A model generated the notes under the pieces. The model saw nothing but the letters and a program-made list of their open reading frames with translations, was not told where the DNA came from and made no database searches. Below are positions 1 to 6,011 of a DNA stretch of 8,688 bases, in pieces; the first letter of the stretch is position 1, and each line of letters opens with the position of its first letter. Made by a program: the position numbers and the translations under genes. The stretch spans positions 1 through 8,688 of the forward strand of contig CAILBF010000161.1 of the NCBI GenBank assembly GCA_903832395.1. The letters run 5' to 3'. Source of the stretch: an uncultured Actinomycetes bacterium (GTDB lineage Bacteria; Actinomycetota; Actinomycetes; Nanopelagicales; Nanopelagicaceae).

Positions 1-36
1 GGTGCAACTGGTGCAACTGGTGCAACTGGTGCAACT
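1..36 (+). repeat. Four perfect 9-bp tandem repeats (GGTGCAACT)
   Basis: The 9-mer GGTGCAACT occurs four times head to tail and probably continues upstream of the window. It encodes Gly-Ala-Thr in the collagen-like frame. Because the unit is a multiple of three, gain or loss of copies by slippage would change collagen length without breaking the frame. Confidence 0.85.
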
Positions 37-60
37 GGCCCTCAAGGCCCATCTGGTTGA
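1..60 (+). CDS. C-terminal end of a collagen-like Gly-X-Y repeat protein (partial)
   Basis: Reading from base 1, the frame gives four Gly-Ala-Thr triplets, then Gly-Pro-Gln, Gly-Pro-Ser, a final Gly and a TGA stop at 58-60. Glycine at every third residue with Pro, Thr and Ala in X and Y is the pattern of bacterial collagen-like proteins, which form triple helices and are usually surface-exposed or extracellular. The beginning lies outside the window, so its length, signal peptide and other domains cannot be seen. The chain ends right after the collagen pattern, with no C-terminal membrane segment or sorting signal in the visible part. A chance open frame over a tandem DNA repeat is possible, but the switch from GAT to GPQ and GPS triplets without losing the glycine register argues for real coding. 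Confidence 0.7.
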   Translation, partial: GATGATGATGATGPQGPSG

Positions 61-93
61 AACGTTATTTAGAACTTGCTGCTAGGGCAACAA

Positions 94-594
94 CTATCCA
101 TTGGGTGAATTAATCTCACCCGCGATATCCGAAAAAGCCCACAGATCAATCTCATCAAGATCGAGAATGCGTATGCCATGAACTTTCAACGTATCTGATA
201 TTTGAGCCCGGTGTTCAGTTGCATGGTGAATCGATTGCGAAATAATCGTAGATCGCGAACGTTCAATTGGTAGCCCCGCCCGCATATATGTATCAATGGA
301 ATCAGGTTTATGTGACTGCACGCGCAGTATTTCGTCGGCTTTGCCACAATACTTTTGCAGATCGGCAAGTGGAATAACCATCTCTTGATTTAAGTTCTCA
401 TAAACCCACTCACCAGAGATGCGCTGTGCATATCCCCCAGCGGCTAGAACAATGTGATTCGTTAGCTCTTGAATCGACCAATCCTCTAGGGTCAGCTTAA
501 GTTGCCAGTCGGCCTCGTTGAGCTCTTCTAACTTGGCAAGAACAAATTGATTAGCCCACGCCATATGCAAAAGAAGTTTTTCTTGATTAAGCAT
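94..594 (-). CDS. DinB-fold family protein, putative metal-dependent enzyme
   Basis: This 166-residue protein has the length and pattern of the DinB/YfiT-like four-helix bundle superfamily. Three histidines are placed as expected for metal binding: H47 in the NHIVLAA segment, and H124 and H128 in an HxxxH motif (HATEH). The N-terminal HMAWANQ segment (10-16) is typical of DinB-domain proteins, with the conserved Trp and Asn of helix 1. The family includes thiol-dependent S-transferases (mycothiol or bacillithiol linked) and many proteins of unknown function. A mycothiol-related role would fit an actinobacterium but is inference. The ATG at 594 has an AGGAG ribosome binding site (complement of 601-605) 6 nt upstream. 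The gene is monocistronic and divergent from the nitronate monooxygenase-like gene. Fold assignment is fairly sure; the substrate is unknown. Confidence 0.8.
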   Translation of the reverse strand: MLNQEKLLLHMAWANQFVLAKLEELNEADWQLKLTLEDWSIQELTNHIVLAAGGYAQRISGEWVYENLNQEMVIPLADLQKYCGKADEILRVQSHKPDSIDTYMRAGLPIERSRSTIISQSIHHATEHRAQISDTLKVHGIRILDLDEIDLWAFSDIAGEINSPNG

Positions 595-620
595 TGCTGA
601 CTCCTAACTTTGGTTTCTCA

Positions 621-626
621 ATTATA
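621..626 (-). promoter_or_regulatory. Perfect TATAAT -10 box for the DinB-family gene
   Basis: On the minus strand 621-626 reads TATAAT, the exact -10 consensus. It implies a start near 613-615 and a 5' UTR of about 20 nt that includes the AGGAG site at 601-605. No good -35 lies at 16-18 nt. TTGGCA (complement of 655-660) is much too far away. Confidence 0.5.
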
Positions 627-718
627 AACGACGCGTATCGAGCGCATTGTCATGTGCCAATTTTAACCGCATGAGTGGCATCTCTCGCTGTACTGGTCAG
701 TTGGTTTTTGCTCGCATT

Positions 719-724
719 TAGAAT
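719..724 (+). promoter_or_regulatory. TAGAAT -10 box giving a leaderless start for the nitronate monooxygenase-like gene
   Basis: TAGAAT ends exactly 6 nt before the GTG at 731, which would place transcription initiation at or next to the start codon. No Shine-Dalgarno-like sequence lies in the 20 nt before the GTG, as expected for leaderless translation. A convincing -35 hexamer is not visible; GTCAGT at 696-701 sits at the right distance but matches poorly. Confidence 0.5.
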
Positions 725-730
725 TACTCG

Positions 731-2155
731 GTGAACGCAACTCTTCGACCTCTGCCGCAAGTAATTCAAGGAGGCATGGGCATCGCCGTCTCCTCCTGGG
801 CGATGGCTCAAGCCGTCTCGCACACTGGAGGTCTCGGCGTTGTCTCTGGCACTGCCATAGACACGGTCATCGCGCGGCGTTTGCAAGATGGCGATACTGA
901 TGGCTCGGTCAGACGGGCGTTACAAAGCTTTCCTGACCAAGACTTTGTCGCTGAGGCGTTGAAGAGATTTTTCATCGAAGGTGGCAAAAAATCCGACGTT
1001 CCATATTTACTGTTACCGAAATTTAATTTGCATCCAGGCGAATTCGCCTCAAAGTTTTTGGTTGCCGCTAACTTTGTTGAAGTCTGGCTGGCAAAAGAGG
1101 GCCACAAGGGACTCATTGGGATAAATTTCCTAGAGAAAGTCCAGATGGCTACACCTGCCTCAATTTATGGCGCTCTGCTTGCAGGTGTTGACTATGTATT
1201 GATGGGGGCAGGGATTCCTAGCGAAATCCCCCGTGTGATCCGGGAACTATCTCGGCACGAAGCAAGTAAAGTTTCGATAGATGTAGAAAATGCGACCACC
1301 AAATATTATCTCTCCTTTGACCCAGCCCTCATTAACGGTGGTGCAAAGACCCTAATTAACAAACCGCAATTCTTGGCCATCATTTCTTCGCACGCGCTGG
1401 CCGGTTATTTAAACCGTGACGATGAAGTTCGACCAGATGGCTTTGTAGTAGAAGGACCGACGGCCGGCGGACATAACGCGCCTCCCCGTGGAAATACTCC
1501 CGTTGGTGAGGATGGACAATCGCAATTTTCACCGAAGGATGACGCCGACATCGCTAAAGTAAAAGCTACGGGTCTGCCATTTTGGCTAGCCGGAGGGTAT
1601 TCAACGCCGGCAAAACTCAAAGAGGCGATTGCCGCAGGGGCCGCTGGCATTCAAGTGGGATCTATATTTGCTTTGAGTTTTGAATCGGGAATTACCGGGG
1701 CGTTGCGTTCGCAGATTCTTGAAAAACTCGCCAGCAAAACTTTGAATATCGTGACCGACCCTTACGGCTCCCCCACATCGTTTCCATTTAAATATGCGCA
1801 ATTGGAAGAGACAATCTCAGATAGCGATGAGTTCAGTTCGCGCATAAAGCTTTGCGATCTCGGTTACCTTCGAAGCGTTATTGAAAAGCCTAATCATCAA
1901 ATCGCTTATCGCTGCTCTGGCGAACCCGACAAGACTTTTCTCTTTAAGGGCGGCGCAGAGGGGTCAAATAAAAATAAGAAGTGTCTATGTAATGCACTTT
2001 TGGCCAATATTGGAATGCCCCAAGTTCGTGCCACTGGTTATGAAGAGCACCCTTTAGTCACACTCGGTTCAGACTTATCGGGTGAAGAGGCGTTGCTTGC
2101 GTTGTATCCCAATGGGTGGAGTGCGGCGCAGGCTTTTGAATTCTTAACGGCGTAA
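731..2155 (+). CDS. Nitronate monooxygenase-family flavoprotein (long, 474 aa form)
   Basis: Predicted FMN-dependent TIM-barrel enzyme of the nitronate monooxygenase / 2-nitropropane dioxygenase superfamily; such enzymes oxidise alkyl nitronates with O2. The family marks are in order: the N-terminal PQVIQGGMG loop (9-17) followed by HTGGLGVVSG (31-40); EGPTAGGHN (241-249), whose H248 matches the catalytic histidine of the family; and LAGGYSTPAKLKEAIAAGA (287-305) with GIQVGSIFA (306-314), the usual phosphate-binding end of the barrel. At 474 residues it is longer than the usual 320-370. The extra C-terminal part from about 365 on has four cysteines (C375, C395, C418, C420). The GTG start is chosen because conserved sequence begins within 10 residues and a -10 box lies 6 nt upstream. 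It stands alone and converges on the repeat-protein gene with only 29 bp between. The physiological substrate cannot be told; enoyl reductase-like relatives exist. Confidence 0.85.
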   Translation: MNATLRPLPQVIQGGMGIAVSSWAMAQAVSHTGGLGVVSGTAIDTVIARRLQDGDTDGSVRRALQSFPDQDFVAEALKRFFIEGGKKSDVPYLLLPKFNLHPGEFASKFLVAANFVEVWLAKEGHKGLIGINFLEKVQMATPASIYGALLAGVDYVLMGAGIPSEIPRVIRELSRHEASKVSIDVENATTKYYLSFDPALINGGAKTLINKPQFLAIISSHALAGYLNRDDEVRPDGFVVEGPTAGGHNAPPRGNTPVGEDGQSQFSPKDDADIAKVKATGLPFWLAGGYSTPAKLKEAIAAGAAGIQVGSIFALSFESGITGALRSQILEKLASKTLNIVTDPYGSPTSFPFKYAQLEETISDSDEFSSRIKLCDLGYLRSVIEKPNHQIAYRCSGEPDKTFLFKGGAEGSNKNKKCLCNALLANIGMPQVRATGYEEHPLVTLGSDLSGEEALLALYPNGWSAAQAFEFLTA

Positions 2156-2184
2156 TCCACACACTCCAAGCGAGTCTTACTGAA

Positions 2185-3933
2185 CTACTTGCTCCAGGTT
2201 GCGGTGAGAACTACGTTAGCTGGTCCCACCTTGTATTGCCCTCCAGGAAGGTATGTCACAGATCCATTACTCCAACCCTTGAAGGTAGCTCCAGCTTTAG
2301 TTAGTCCTAATGGTGCAGCAACAGTGAAGGTACGACCCTCTACAACAGGTGTCTGCGTTGGAAGCGTTCCAGCGCCCCCACCAAGTGCATATGTAACGGT
2401 TCGAGCCTGAGCTTGTGCCCATACGGCAGTTAAAATTATGTCGTTAGCGCCAACGGTGTAAGTAGATCCAGGTTGATACGTATTGCTTCCATCGGTCCAA
2501 CCAACCAAACTAAATCCGATCTGAGTTATTCCACCGCCGGCATAAACTGTGAAGGACGTACCGGCAGCTACCGGACTCTGCTGCGGAGTAACACCAAAGT
2601 TTCCGCCTAGTACATACGTAACCTTTCGGTTCACTGCAGCTACCCATTGGGCGGTAAGAACCACGTTCTGAGTTCCAACATTGTAAAGGCCACCAGGTAA
2701 GTAAGTAATCGTGCCGTCATTCCAACCGACCAATGTAAATCCGCCGCGGCTAAATCCTGAACCTGAAGAAAGGTTGAAGCTATCGCCAGATGCAGTGGCC
2801 GCCTGAGTTGGAGTTGTTCCAACTACTCCCTGACCTAATTGATATGTAATCCTTTGAAGTACTGCAGGAATCCAAACTGCGGTAAATGTAACGGCGACGT
2901 TGCCCATCGTATAAGTGGCCCCGGGTGCGTAGTTTTTGGCGCCATCGCTCCAACTACTTAACGTAAAGCCTGTGCGAGTTAAACCATCACCCAAGTCGAG
3001 GGTGAATTTAGCGCCTGAAGCTTTTGGTGTCTCTGTCGGAATAGTTCCGGCACCGTTACCTAGTACATAAGTAACGGATTTAGGTGGGACTGGGCTCCAC
3101 TGCGCAGTGATCGTAATGCTGGTAGCGCCAACTTTGAATGATGCCCCTGGTGCATACGTTGTTGTTCCAATTAACCAACTGCTAAATGTATTTGCAGCTT
3201 TGGTTATGCCAGCTTCATCGGCAAGCGTGAAGGTTGCACCCTCTGCAAGTGCGCTTTGAGTTGGAAGTGTTCCCGTTCCACCATTAAGTGAATAAGTTAT
3301 CGTGCGAAGAGGCACGACCTTCCATACTGCCGTTAGCGTGATGTCTACTGTCGAGGCAGTGTAAGTAGCACCTGGTGCGTAAACCACTAATCCATTAGTC
3401 CAATTGCTAAAGACAAAACCAGAGCGCGAGAAGCCAGTGGCATCTGCAACCTTAAATGTTAAGCCTTGTGCAACTGGATCCTGTGTTGGAAGCGTTCCAG
3501 TTCCACCATCGAGAGAGTAAGTAACGTTTCGAGTTGGATTAGCTGTCCAGACTGCTTCAAGAACAAAGTTATTTCCACTCATCGTTACCGATGCGCCTGG
3601 ATTGTAATTAGTTGAGCCATCGGTCCAACGAGCGAAGGCGTACCCCGCTCTAGTAAATCCGGGGTGGTCGGCAACAATAAAGCTTGCGCCTTCCAATACA
3701 TCGGCCTGAGTAGGAGCAAGACCCGCCGTTGGCGAAGTCGTAGCTCCAAGACCTAGATTTATTACATAAGTAACCGTGTGTGAAGGATTAGGCGCCCATA
3801 CTGCCGAGAGCTGGACATTGGATCGAGTGATCGTATATGTCGAGCCAGGTACGAAGTTCGTCGTGCCATCAGACCAACTGTTAAAGGTATAGCCAGGGCG
3901 AACTGCGGGCTTGGCTGCAACCGTGAAGCTCAA
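2185..3933 (-). CDS. Repeat region of the InlB B-repeat protein (3' part of the split gene)
   Basis: The open frame encodes beta-grasp-like repeats of the InlB B-repeat / Listeria-Bacteroides family. Each has the order: VTY-strand, G-G-x-G-T-x-P-T-Q, a G-x-x-F-T-V segment, G-(F/Y)-T-F-x-x-W-x-D-G, Y-x-P-G, and L-T-A-x-W. These domains occur in bacterial surface or secreted proteins and usually serve as spacers or in protein-protein contact. The TTG at 3933 is only the first formal start codon in this frame. It lies inside the first repeat, and the coding pattern clearly extends upstream to at least 4020, so it is not believed to be the real start. The chain ends at the last strand (TATWSK) with no anchor. 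Alone it would lack a signal peptide and stay in the cytoplasm. Confidence 0.7.
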   Translation of the reverse strand: MSFTVAAKPAVRPGYTFNSWSDGTTNFVPGSTYTITRSNVQLSAVWAPNPSHTVTYVINLGLGATTSPTAGLAPTQADVLEGASFIVADHPGFTRAGYAFARWTDGSTNYNPGASVTMSGNNFVLEAVWTANPTRNVTYSLDGGTGTLPTQDPVAQGLTFKVADATGFSRSGFVFSNWTNGLVVYAPGATYTASTVDITLTAVWKVVPLRTITYSLNGGTGTLPTQSALAEGATFTLADEAGITKAANTFSSWLIGTTTYAPGASFKVGATSITITAQWSPVPPKSVTYVLGNGAGTIPTETPKASGAKFTLDLGDGLTRTGFTLSSWSDGAKNYAPGATYTMGNVAVTFTAVWIPAVLQRITYQLGQGVVGTTPTQAATASGDSFNLSSGSGFSRGGFTLVGWNDGTITYLPGGLYNVGTQNVVLTAQWVAAVNRKVTYVLGGNFGVTPQQSPVAAGTSFTVYAGGGITQIGFSLVGWTDGSNTYQPGSTYTVGANDIILTAVWAQAQARTVTYALGGGAGTLPTQTPVVEGRTFTVAAPLGLTKAGATFKGWSNGSVTYLPGGQYKVGPANVVLTATWSK

Positions 3934-3996
3934 ACCATCTACAACGTCGGCCTGCTTAGGCGCAGTTCCTGGGCCACCTTCTAATGAATAGACGAC
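2188..3996 (-). repeat. Eight tandem InlB B-type protein repeats, about 225 bp each
   Basis: Module boundaries, by the start of each V-T-Y strand, are about 3996-3778, 3777-3529, 3528-3304, 3303-3079, 3078-2854, 2853-2626, 2625-2401 and 2400-2188. Most modules are 75-76 residues; the second is 83 because of an insertion after its first strand (INLGLGATTSPTAGLAPTQ). The repeats are clear in protein but diverged in DNA, so they are old duplications under selection rather than a fresh expansion. The eighth and third keep the cleanest GGGTGTLPTQ-type consensus. Confidence 0.85.
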
Positions 3997-4349
3997 GCTG
4001 AAAGAGCCCGCCTGAGTCCAAAGGTATAGTTTGTTTTTGAAAATTGGTTGGATAACAAAGATCCAGCACTATTAGTACTTGCGGACTGTGTGTAAGAAGT
4101 TGAGCCAGTGTTCGTGCTGCCGTTTCCTCTATATGTCCATGTTGTTGCGGCCGCATTAGCTTGTGGAATGGAAACAAATGTGGTTATCGGAATTAAAAGG
4201 GATGCAATTAGTATTGAGACTAATCTTTTAGAGGTTCTAATTCGCCAAGAAGTCTTGGCTGGGCCTAATTCAGCAAAAATATCTTCAGAATATTCTTCAC
4301 GAGAATTGTCGAAACTATCTTCAAAATATCCGTCATCTGAATCGTACAT
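3981..4349 (-). CDS. N-terminal part of the InlB-repeat protein: acidic leader and signal peptide
   Basis: This 122-codon frame opens with about 30 strongly acidic residues (many D and E between 3 and 27). Basic residues follow (RIRTSKR, 36-42), then a hydrophobic segment (about 43-61) and a signal-peptidase-type site ANA (64-66). A Ser/Thr/Asn-rich stretch (67-105) comes next, as in mature exported proteins. The last residues after F110 (GLRRALSASSIH) look like out-of-frame readthrough. No Shine-Dalgarno precedes the ATG; instead the stop codon of the small upstream ORF lies 2 nt before it, suggesting translational coupling. The acidic stretch before the signal segment is unusual. Either the true start is internal, or the segment acts as a membrane anchor with a cytoplasmic tail, although the ANA site favours cleavage. 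Confidence 0.6.
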   Translation of the reverse strand: MYDSDDGYFEDSFDNSREEYSEDIFAELGPAKTSWRIRTSKRLVSILIASLLIPITTFVSIPQANAAATTWTYRGNGSTNTGSTSYTQSASTNSAGSLLSNQFSKTNYTFGLRRALSASSIH

Positions 4350-4351
4350 TT

Positions 4352-4510
4352 TTATGGGCTCGCCGTCTTAGACTTCAAGCGCAAAAAAATTACTAAGGTT
4401 TTGGAATTTCTAGCCCCGACATGTAGTGTTCCTTGAGCACGTATATATTGTGAGCGCAGCCTCAAGAAAACAGGGTCAACTAACCCTTCGAGTTTTGCTC
4501 GAGTACTCAT
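4352..4510 (-). CDS. Small 52-residue basic protein or leader peptide upstream of the repeat-protein gene
   Basis: An ATG at 4510-4508 opens a 52-codon frame ending in TAA at 4354-4352. It begins MSTRAKLEGLVDPVFLRLRS and is rich in Arg and Lys, with few acidic residues and no membrane segment. I do not recognise it. Two position arguments support it: the ATG lies exactly 6 nt after a TAAATT box, the geometry seen at three other genes here, and its stop is only 2 nt before the ATG of the repeat-protein gene, which has no Shine-Dalgarno of its own. It could be a real small protein, or a leader whose translation delivers ribosomes to the next gene. Against it are several uncommon codons (AGG, AGA, ATA) and the lack of any family match. 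It may simply be an untranslated leader. Confidence 0.4.
   Translation of the reverse strand: MSTRAKLEGLVDPVFLRLRSQYIRAQGTLHVGARNSKTLVIFLRLKSKTASP
4472..4502 (-). other. Two adjacent 5-bp hairpins at the start of the small-ORF transcript
   Basis: AGGGT (4472-4476) pairs with ACCCT (4483-4487) across a 6-nt loop. Immediately next to it TCGAG (4488-4492) pairs with CTCGA (4498-4502) across a 5-nt loop. With transcription starting near 4510 they lie about 9-39 nt into the mRNA. No T-run follows, so they do not look like a terminator. They could tune translation or stability, or be chance. Confidence 0.3.
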
Positions 4511-4631
4511 GGGTAGAATTTATAAATTTAACCTCACGCAACTCTCACTATGTAGTCACTGCGGGTACACACTGAGCGCGAAGGCCCGATGGGTTAGTAC
4601 TCTTAAAATCGAGAAAGTAAATAAAGAATTT
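4511..4631. other. Intergenic region between tryptophanase end and small ORF
   Basis: Downstream of the tryptophanase stop no strong hairpin with a T-tract is visible on the minus strand, so no rho-independent terminator can be named. The region holds the AATTTATAAATT palindrome (4517-4528) and a 7-bp inverted pair (GAGTACT at 4501-4507, AGTACTC at 4596-4602) that flanks it. It also has three CACT(A/G) pentamers at 4546, 4557 and 4570. No RNA gene or known riboswitch was recognised. Confidence 0.3.
4517..4522 (-). promoter_or_regulatory. TAAATT -10 box within a 12-bp perfect palindrome
   Basis: On the minus strand TAAATT is followed by CTACCC and then ATG (4510-4508), the TANNNT-N6-ATG leaderless geometry. 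The box lies inside the perfect palindrome AATTTATAAATT (4517-4528), so a dimeric repressor could cover it; that is inference. No good -35 hexamer is visible at 17 nt. It is the best promoter candidate for the small ORF and the repeat-protein gene. Confidence 0.4.
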
Positions 4632-6005
4632 TTATAATGGTGCGAATTCTGACGTGAAATGACGCAGAGATGCAGGCTCTTTTGCGATTTTATAACCGCG
4701 TAGTCTTGAGGCGTTTTTGTGGACCTCTGCACAGACTTCAATCACGTAATCAATGTGACTTTGTGTGTACGTACGGCGAGGAATGGCCAGCCGGACAAGC
4801 TCCATTGGAGCTGCCACTTCAGTTCCATCGGGTTTGCGTCCGAACATGACTGTACCGATTTCACATCCTCGAATGCCGCCGACTTTATAGAGTTCAACTG
4901 CAAGGGATTGGCCTGGGTATTGCAGAGCTGGAATGTGTGGCAAGAAAGCTTTTGCATCGAGGTACACAGCATGTCCCCCGATAGGAAGCATGACTGGAAT
5001 TCCAAGTTCAGATAGTGCATTTCCAAGATATGCCGTAGATGTAATTCGATATTTCAAATAATCGTGCGAAACGATCTCAGTTAAACCGACAGCTAAGGCC
5101 TCCAAATCACGGCCAGCTAAACCACCGTAAGTTGGAAAACCTTCGGTCAAAATTAGTAAGTTGCGACATTTTTCCGCCAACGCATCATCATTAAGCGCAA
5201 GCCATCCCCCGATATTTCCAAGCGGATCTTTCTTAGCACTCATTGTCATTCCATCAGCCAACGATGCAATTTCACGAACGATATCAACAATATTGCACTC
5301 TGATTGTCCGGCTTCGCGTTCACGAATAAACCATGCATTTTCAGCGAATCGGCAAGCATCTAAAAAGAAGGGAAGATTGTATTTTTTACACATCGCACTA
5401 ACGGCTTTCAAATTCTCAAGGGAGACAGGTTGTCCTCCACCTGAGTTATTTGTAATCGTCATCATGACAACTGGAATATTTGCAACTCCTGTTTTGATGA
5501 TGAACTCTTCAAGTGCAACTAGATCCATGTTGCCTTTAAATGGATGTAAACTTGATGGATCGCGACCTTCGGCGATGACTAAATCAACGGCTTCGGCTTT
5601 CGAGTATTCAATGTTGGCACGTGTTGTATCAAAGTGGGTGTTGCTTGGAATAACTTTGCCAGGACCACCGAGGGCCGTAAATAAAATCTTTTCAGCAGCT
5701 CGACCTTGATGTGTTGGGATTACATGTGTGTAGGGAAAGAGATTTTGAACGGCATCTTTGAACTTAAACCACGAAGGAGAGCCGGCATATGACTCATCAC
5801 CGCGTTGAATCGCGGCCCATTGATTGCGGCTCATGGCGCCTGTACCTGAATCGGTAAGTAGGTCAATGAGGACATCATCTGAGTGCAAAGAAAAAAGGTT
5901 ATTGCCAACACCAGTAATGAGTTTTTCGCGCTGTTCCTGCGTAGTCATAGCAATGGTTGCTACAGAGTGAATCTTGAAGGGCTCAATAATCGTTTTAAAT
6001 TCCAT
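4632..6005 (-). CDS. tnaA: Tryptophanase (tryptophan indole-lyase)
   Basis: PLP-dependent beta-eliminating lyase that splits L-tryptophan into indole, pyruvate and ammonia in the cytoplasm. The 457 residues match the full family length. Seen in order: EPFKIHSV (8-15), IDLLTDSGTGAMS (47-59), GDESYAGS (69-76), PTHQGRAAEK (97-106), FDTTRANIEYS (125-135), TNNSGGGQPVS (185-195) and MSAKKDPLGNIGG (255-267), where K259 should bind PLP. Tyrosine phenol-lyase is the close alternative. Here the segment GCEIG (380-384) has Ile where phenol-lyase has Arg, and LRHFT (447-451) has His where phenol-lyase has Phe, so tryptophanase is favoured. The ATG at 6005 lies 6 nt after a TAACAT box and has no Shine-Dalgarno. 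This leaves no room for the TnaC-type leader peptide known from enterobacteria. It is divergent from the urate operon. No tryptophan permease is next to it in the window. Confidence 0.9.
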   Translation of the reverse strand: MEFKTIIEPFKIHSVATIAMTTQEQREKLITGVGNNLFSLHSDDVLIDLLTDSGTGAMSRNQWAAIQRGDESYAGSPSWFKFKDAVQNLFPYTHVIPTHQGRAAEKILFTALGGPGKVIPSNTHFDTTRANIEYSKAEAVDLVIAEGRDPSSLHPFKGNMDLVALEEFIIKTGVANIPVVMMTITNNSGGGQPVSLENLKAVSAMCKKYNLPFFLDACRFAENAWFIREREAGQSECNIVDIVREIASLADGMTMSAKKDPLGNIGGWLALNDDALAEKCRNLLILTEGFPTYGGLAGRDLEALAVGLTEIVSHDYLKYRITSTAYLGNALSELGIPVMLPIGGHAVYLDAKAFLPHIPALQYPGQSLAVELYKVGGIRGCEIGTVMFGRKPDGTEVAAPMELVRLAIPRRTYTQSHIDYVIEVCAEVHKNASRLRGYKIAKEPASLRHFTSEFAPL

Positions 6006-6011
6006 TGCAAA

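Larger units (their letters stand above)
2185..4349 (-). pseudogene. Frameshifted gene for a secreted InlB B-repeat (Flg_new) protein
   Basis: Two minus-strand frames together make one gene. The first (ATG at 4349) carries an N-terminal region and signal peptide. The second carries eight InlB B-type repeats down to a TAG at 2185-2187. The break is near 4020-4024. The first frame reads ...SKTNYTF then wrong-frame residues to a stop at 3981; the second reads WTQAGSFSVVYSLEGGPG, the natural continuation (YTF-x-GWT is a hallmark of this repeat family). The repeat frame has a TAG at 4069-4071 and no ATG or GTG before the repeats, so it lacks a plausible start of its own. Adding one base to the TTT run at 4020-4022, or restoring 7 lost bases, rejoins a protein of about 720 residues. 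No LPXTG motif or C-terminal membrane anchor is seen. It may be a true pseudogene, a phase variant or a sequence error. Confidence 0.75.

Noticed and set aside
1..36. CRISPR or noncoding satellite reading of the 9-bp tandem repeats
   Set aside because: There are no spacers, the unit is 9 bp, and the reading frame continues beyond the array with glycine at every third codon.
808..1116. Minus-strand open frame within the nitronate monooxygenase-like gene
   Set aside because: It lies fully opposite conserved coding sequence of that gene, with no start signals; a shadow frame.
2156..2184. Bidirectional terminator between the two convergent genes
   Set aside because: Only 29 bp are available and no stem with a T-run is present.
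2189..2410. Plus-strand open frame over the last InlB repeat
   Set aside because: The opposite strand carries clear repeat coding in this stretch, and the plus frame shows no domain or initiation signal.
3931..3933. TTG as the true start of an independent repeat gene
   Set aside because: It lies in the middle of the first repeat, lacks a Shine-Dalgarno, and would give a protein without a signal peptide. Coding continues upstream to the frameshift.
4440..4631. Riboswitch, tRNA or other known structured RNA
   Set aside because: Neither strand shows a cloverleaf or a riboswitch consensus I recognise; only short hairpins and dyads.
5161..5709. Long plus-strand open frame (182 codons) inside the tryptophanase gene
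   Set aside because: It is antisense to conserved tryptophanase motifs, has no ribosome binding site or promoter, and its product resembles no family I know.
4632..6005. Tyrosine phenol-lyase instead of tryptophanase
   Set aside because: Ile in GCEIG and His in LRHFT match tryptophanase; phenol-lyase has Arg and Phe at these places.
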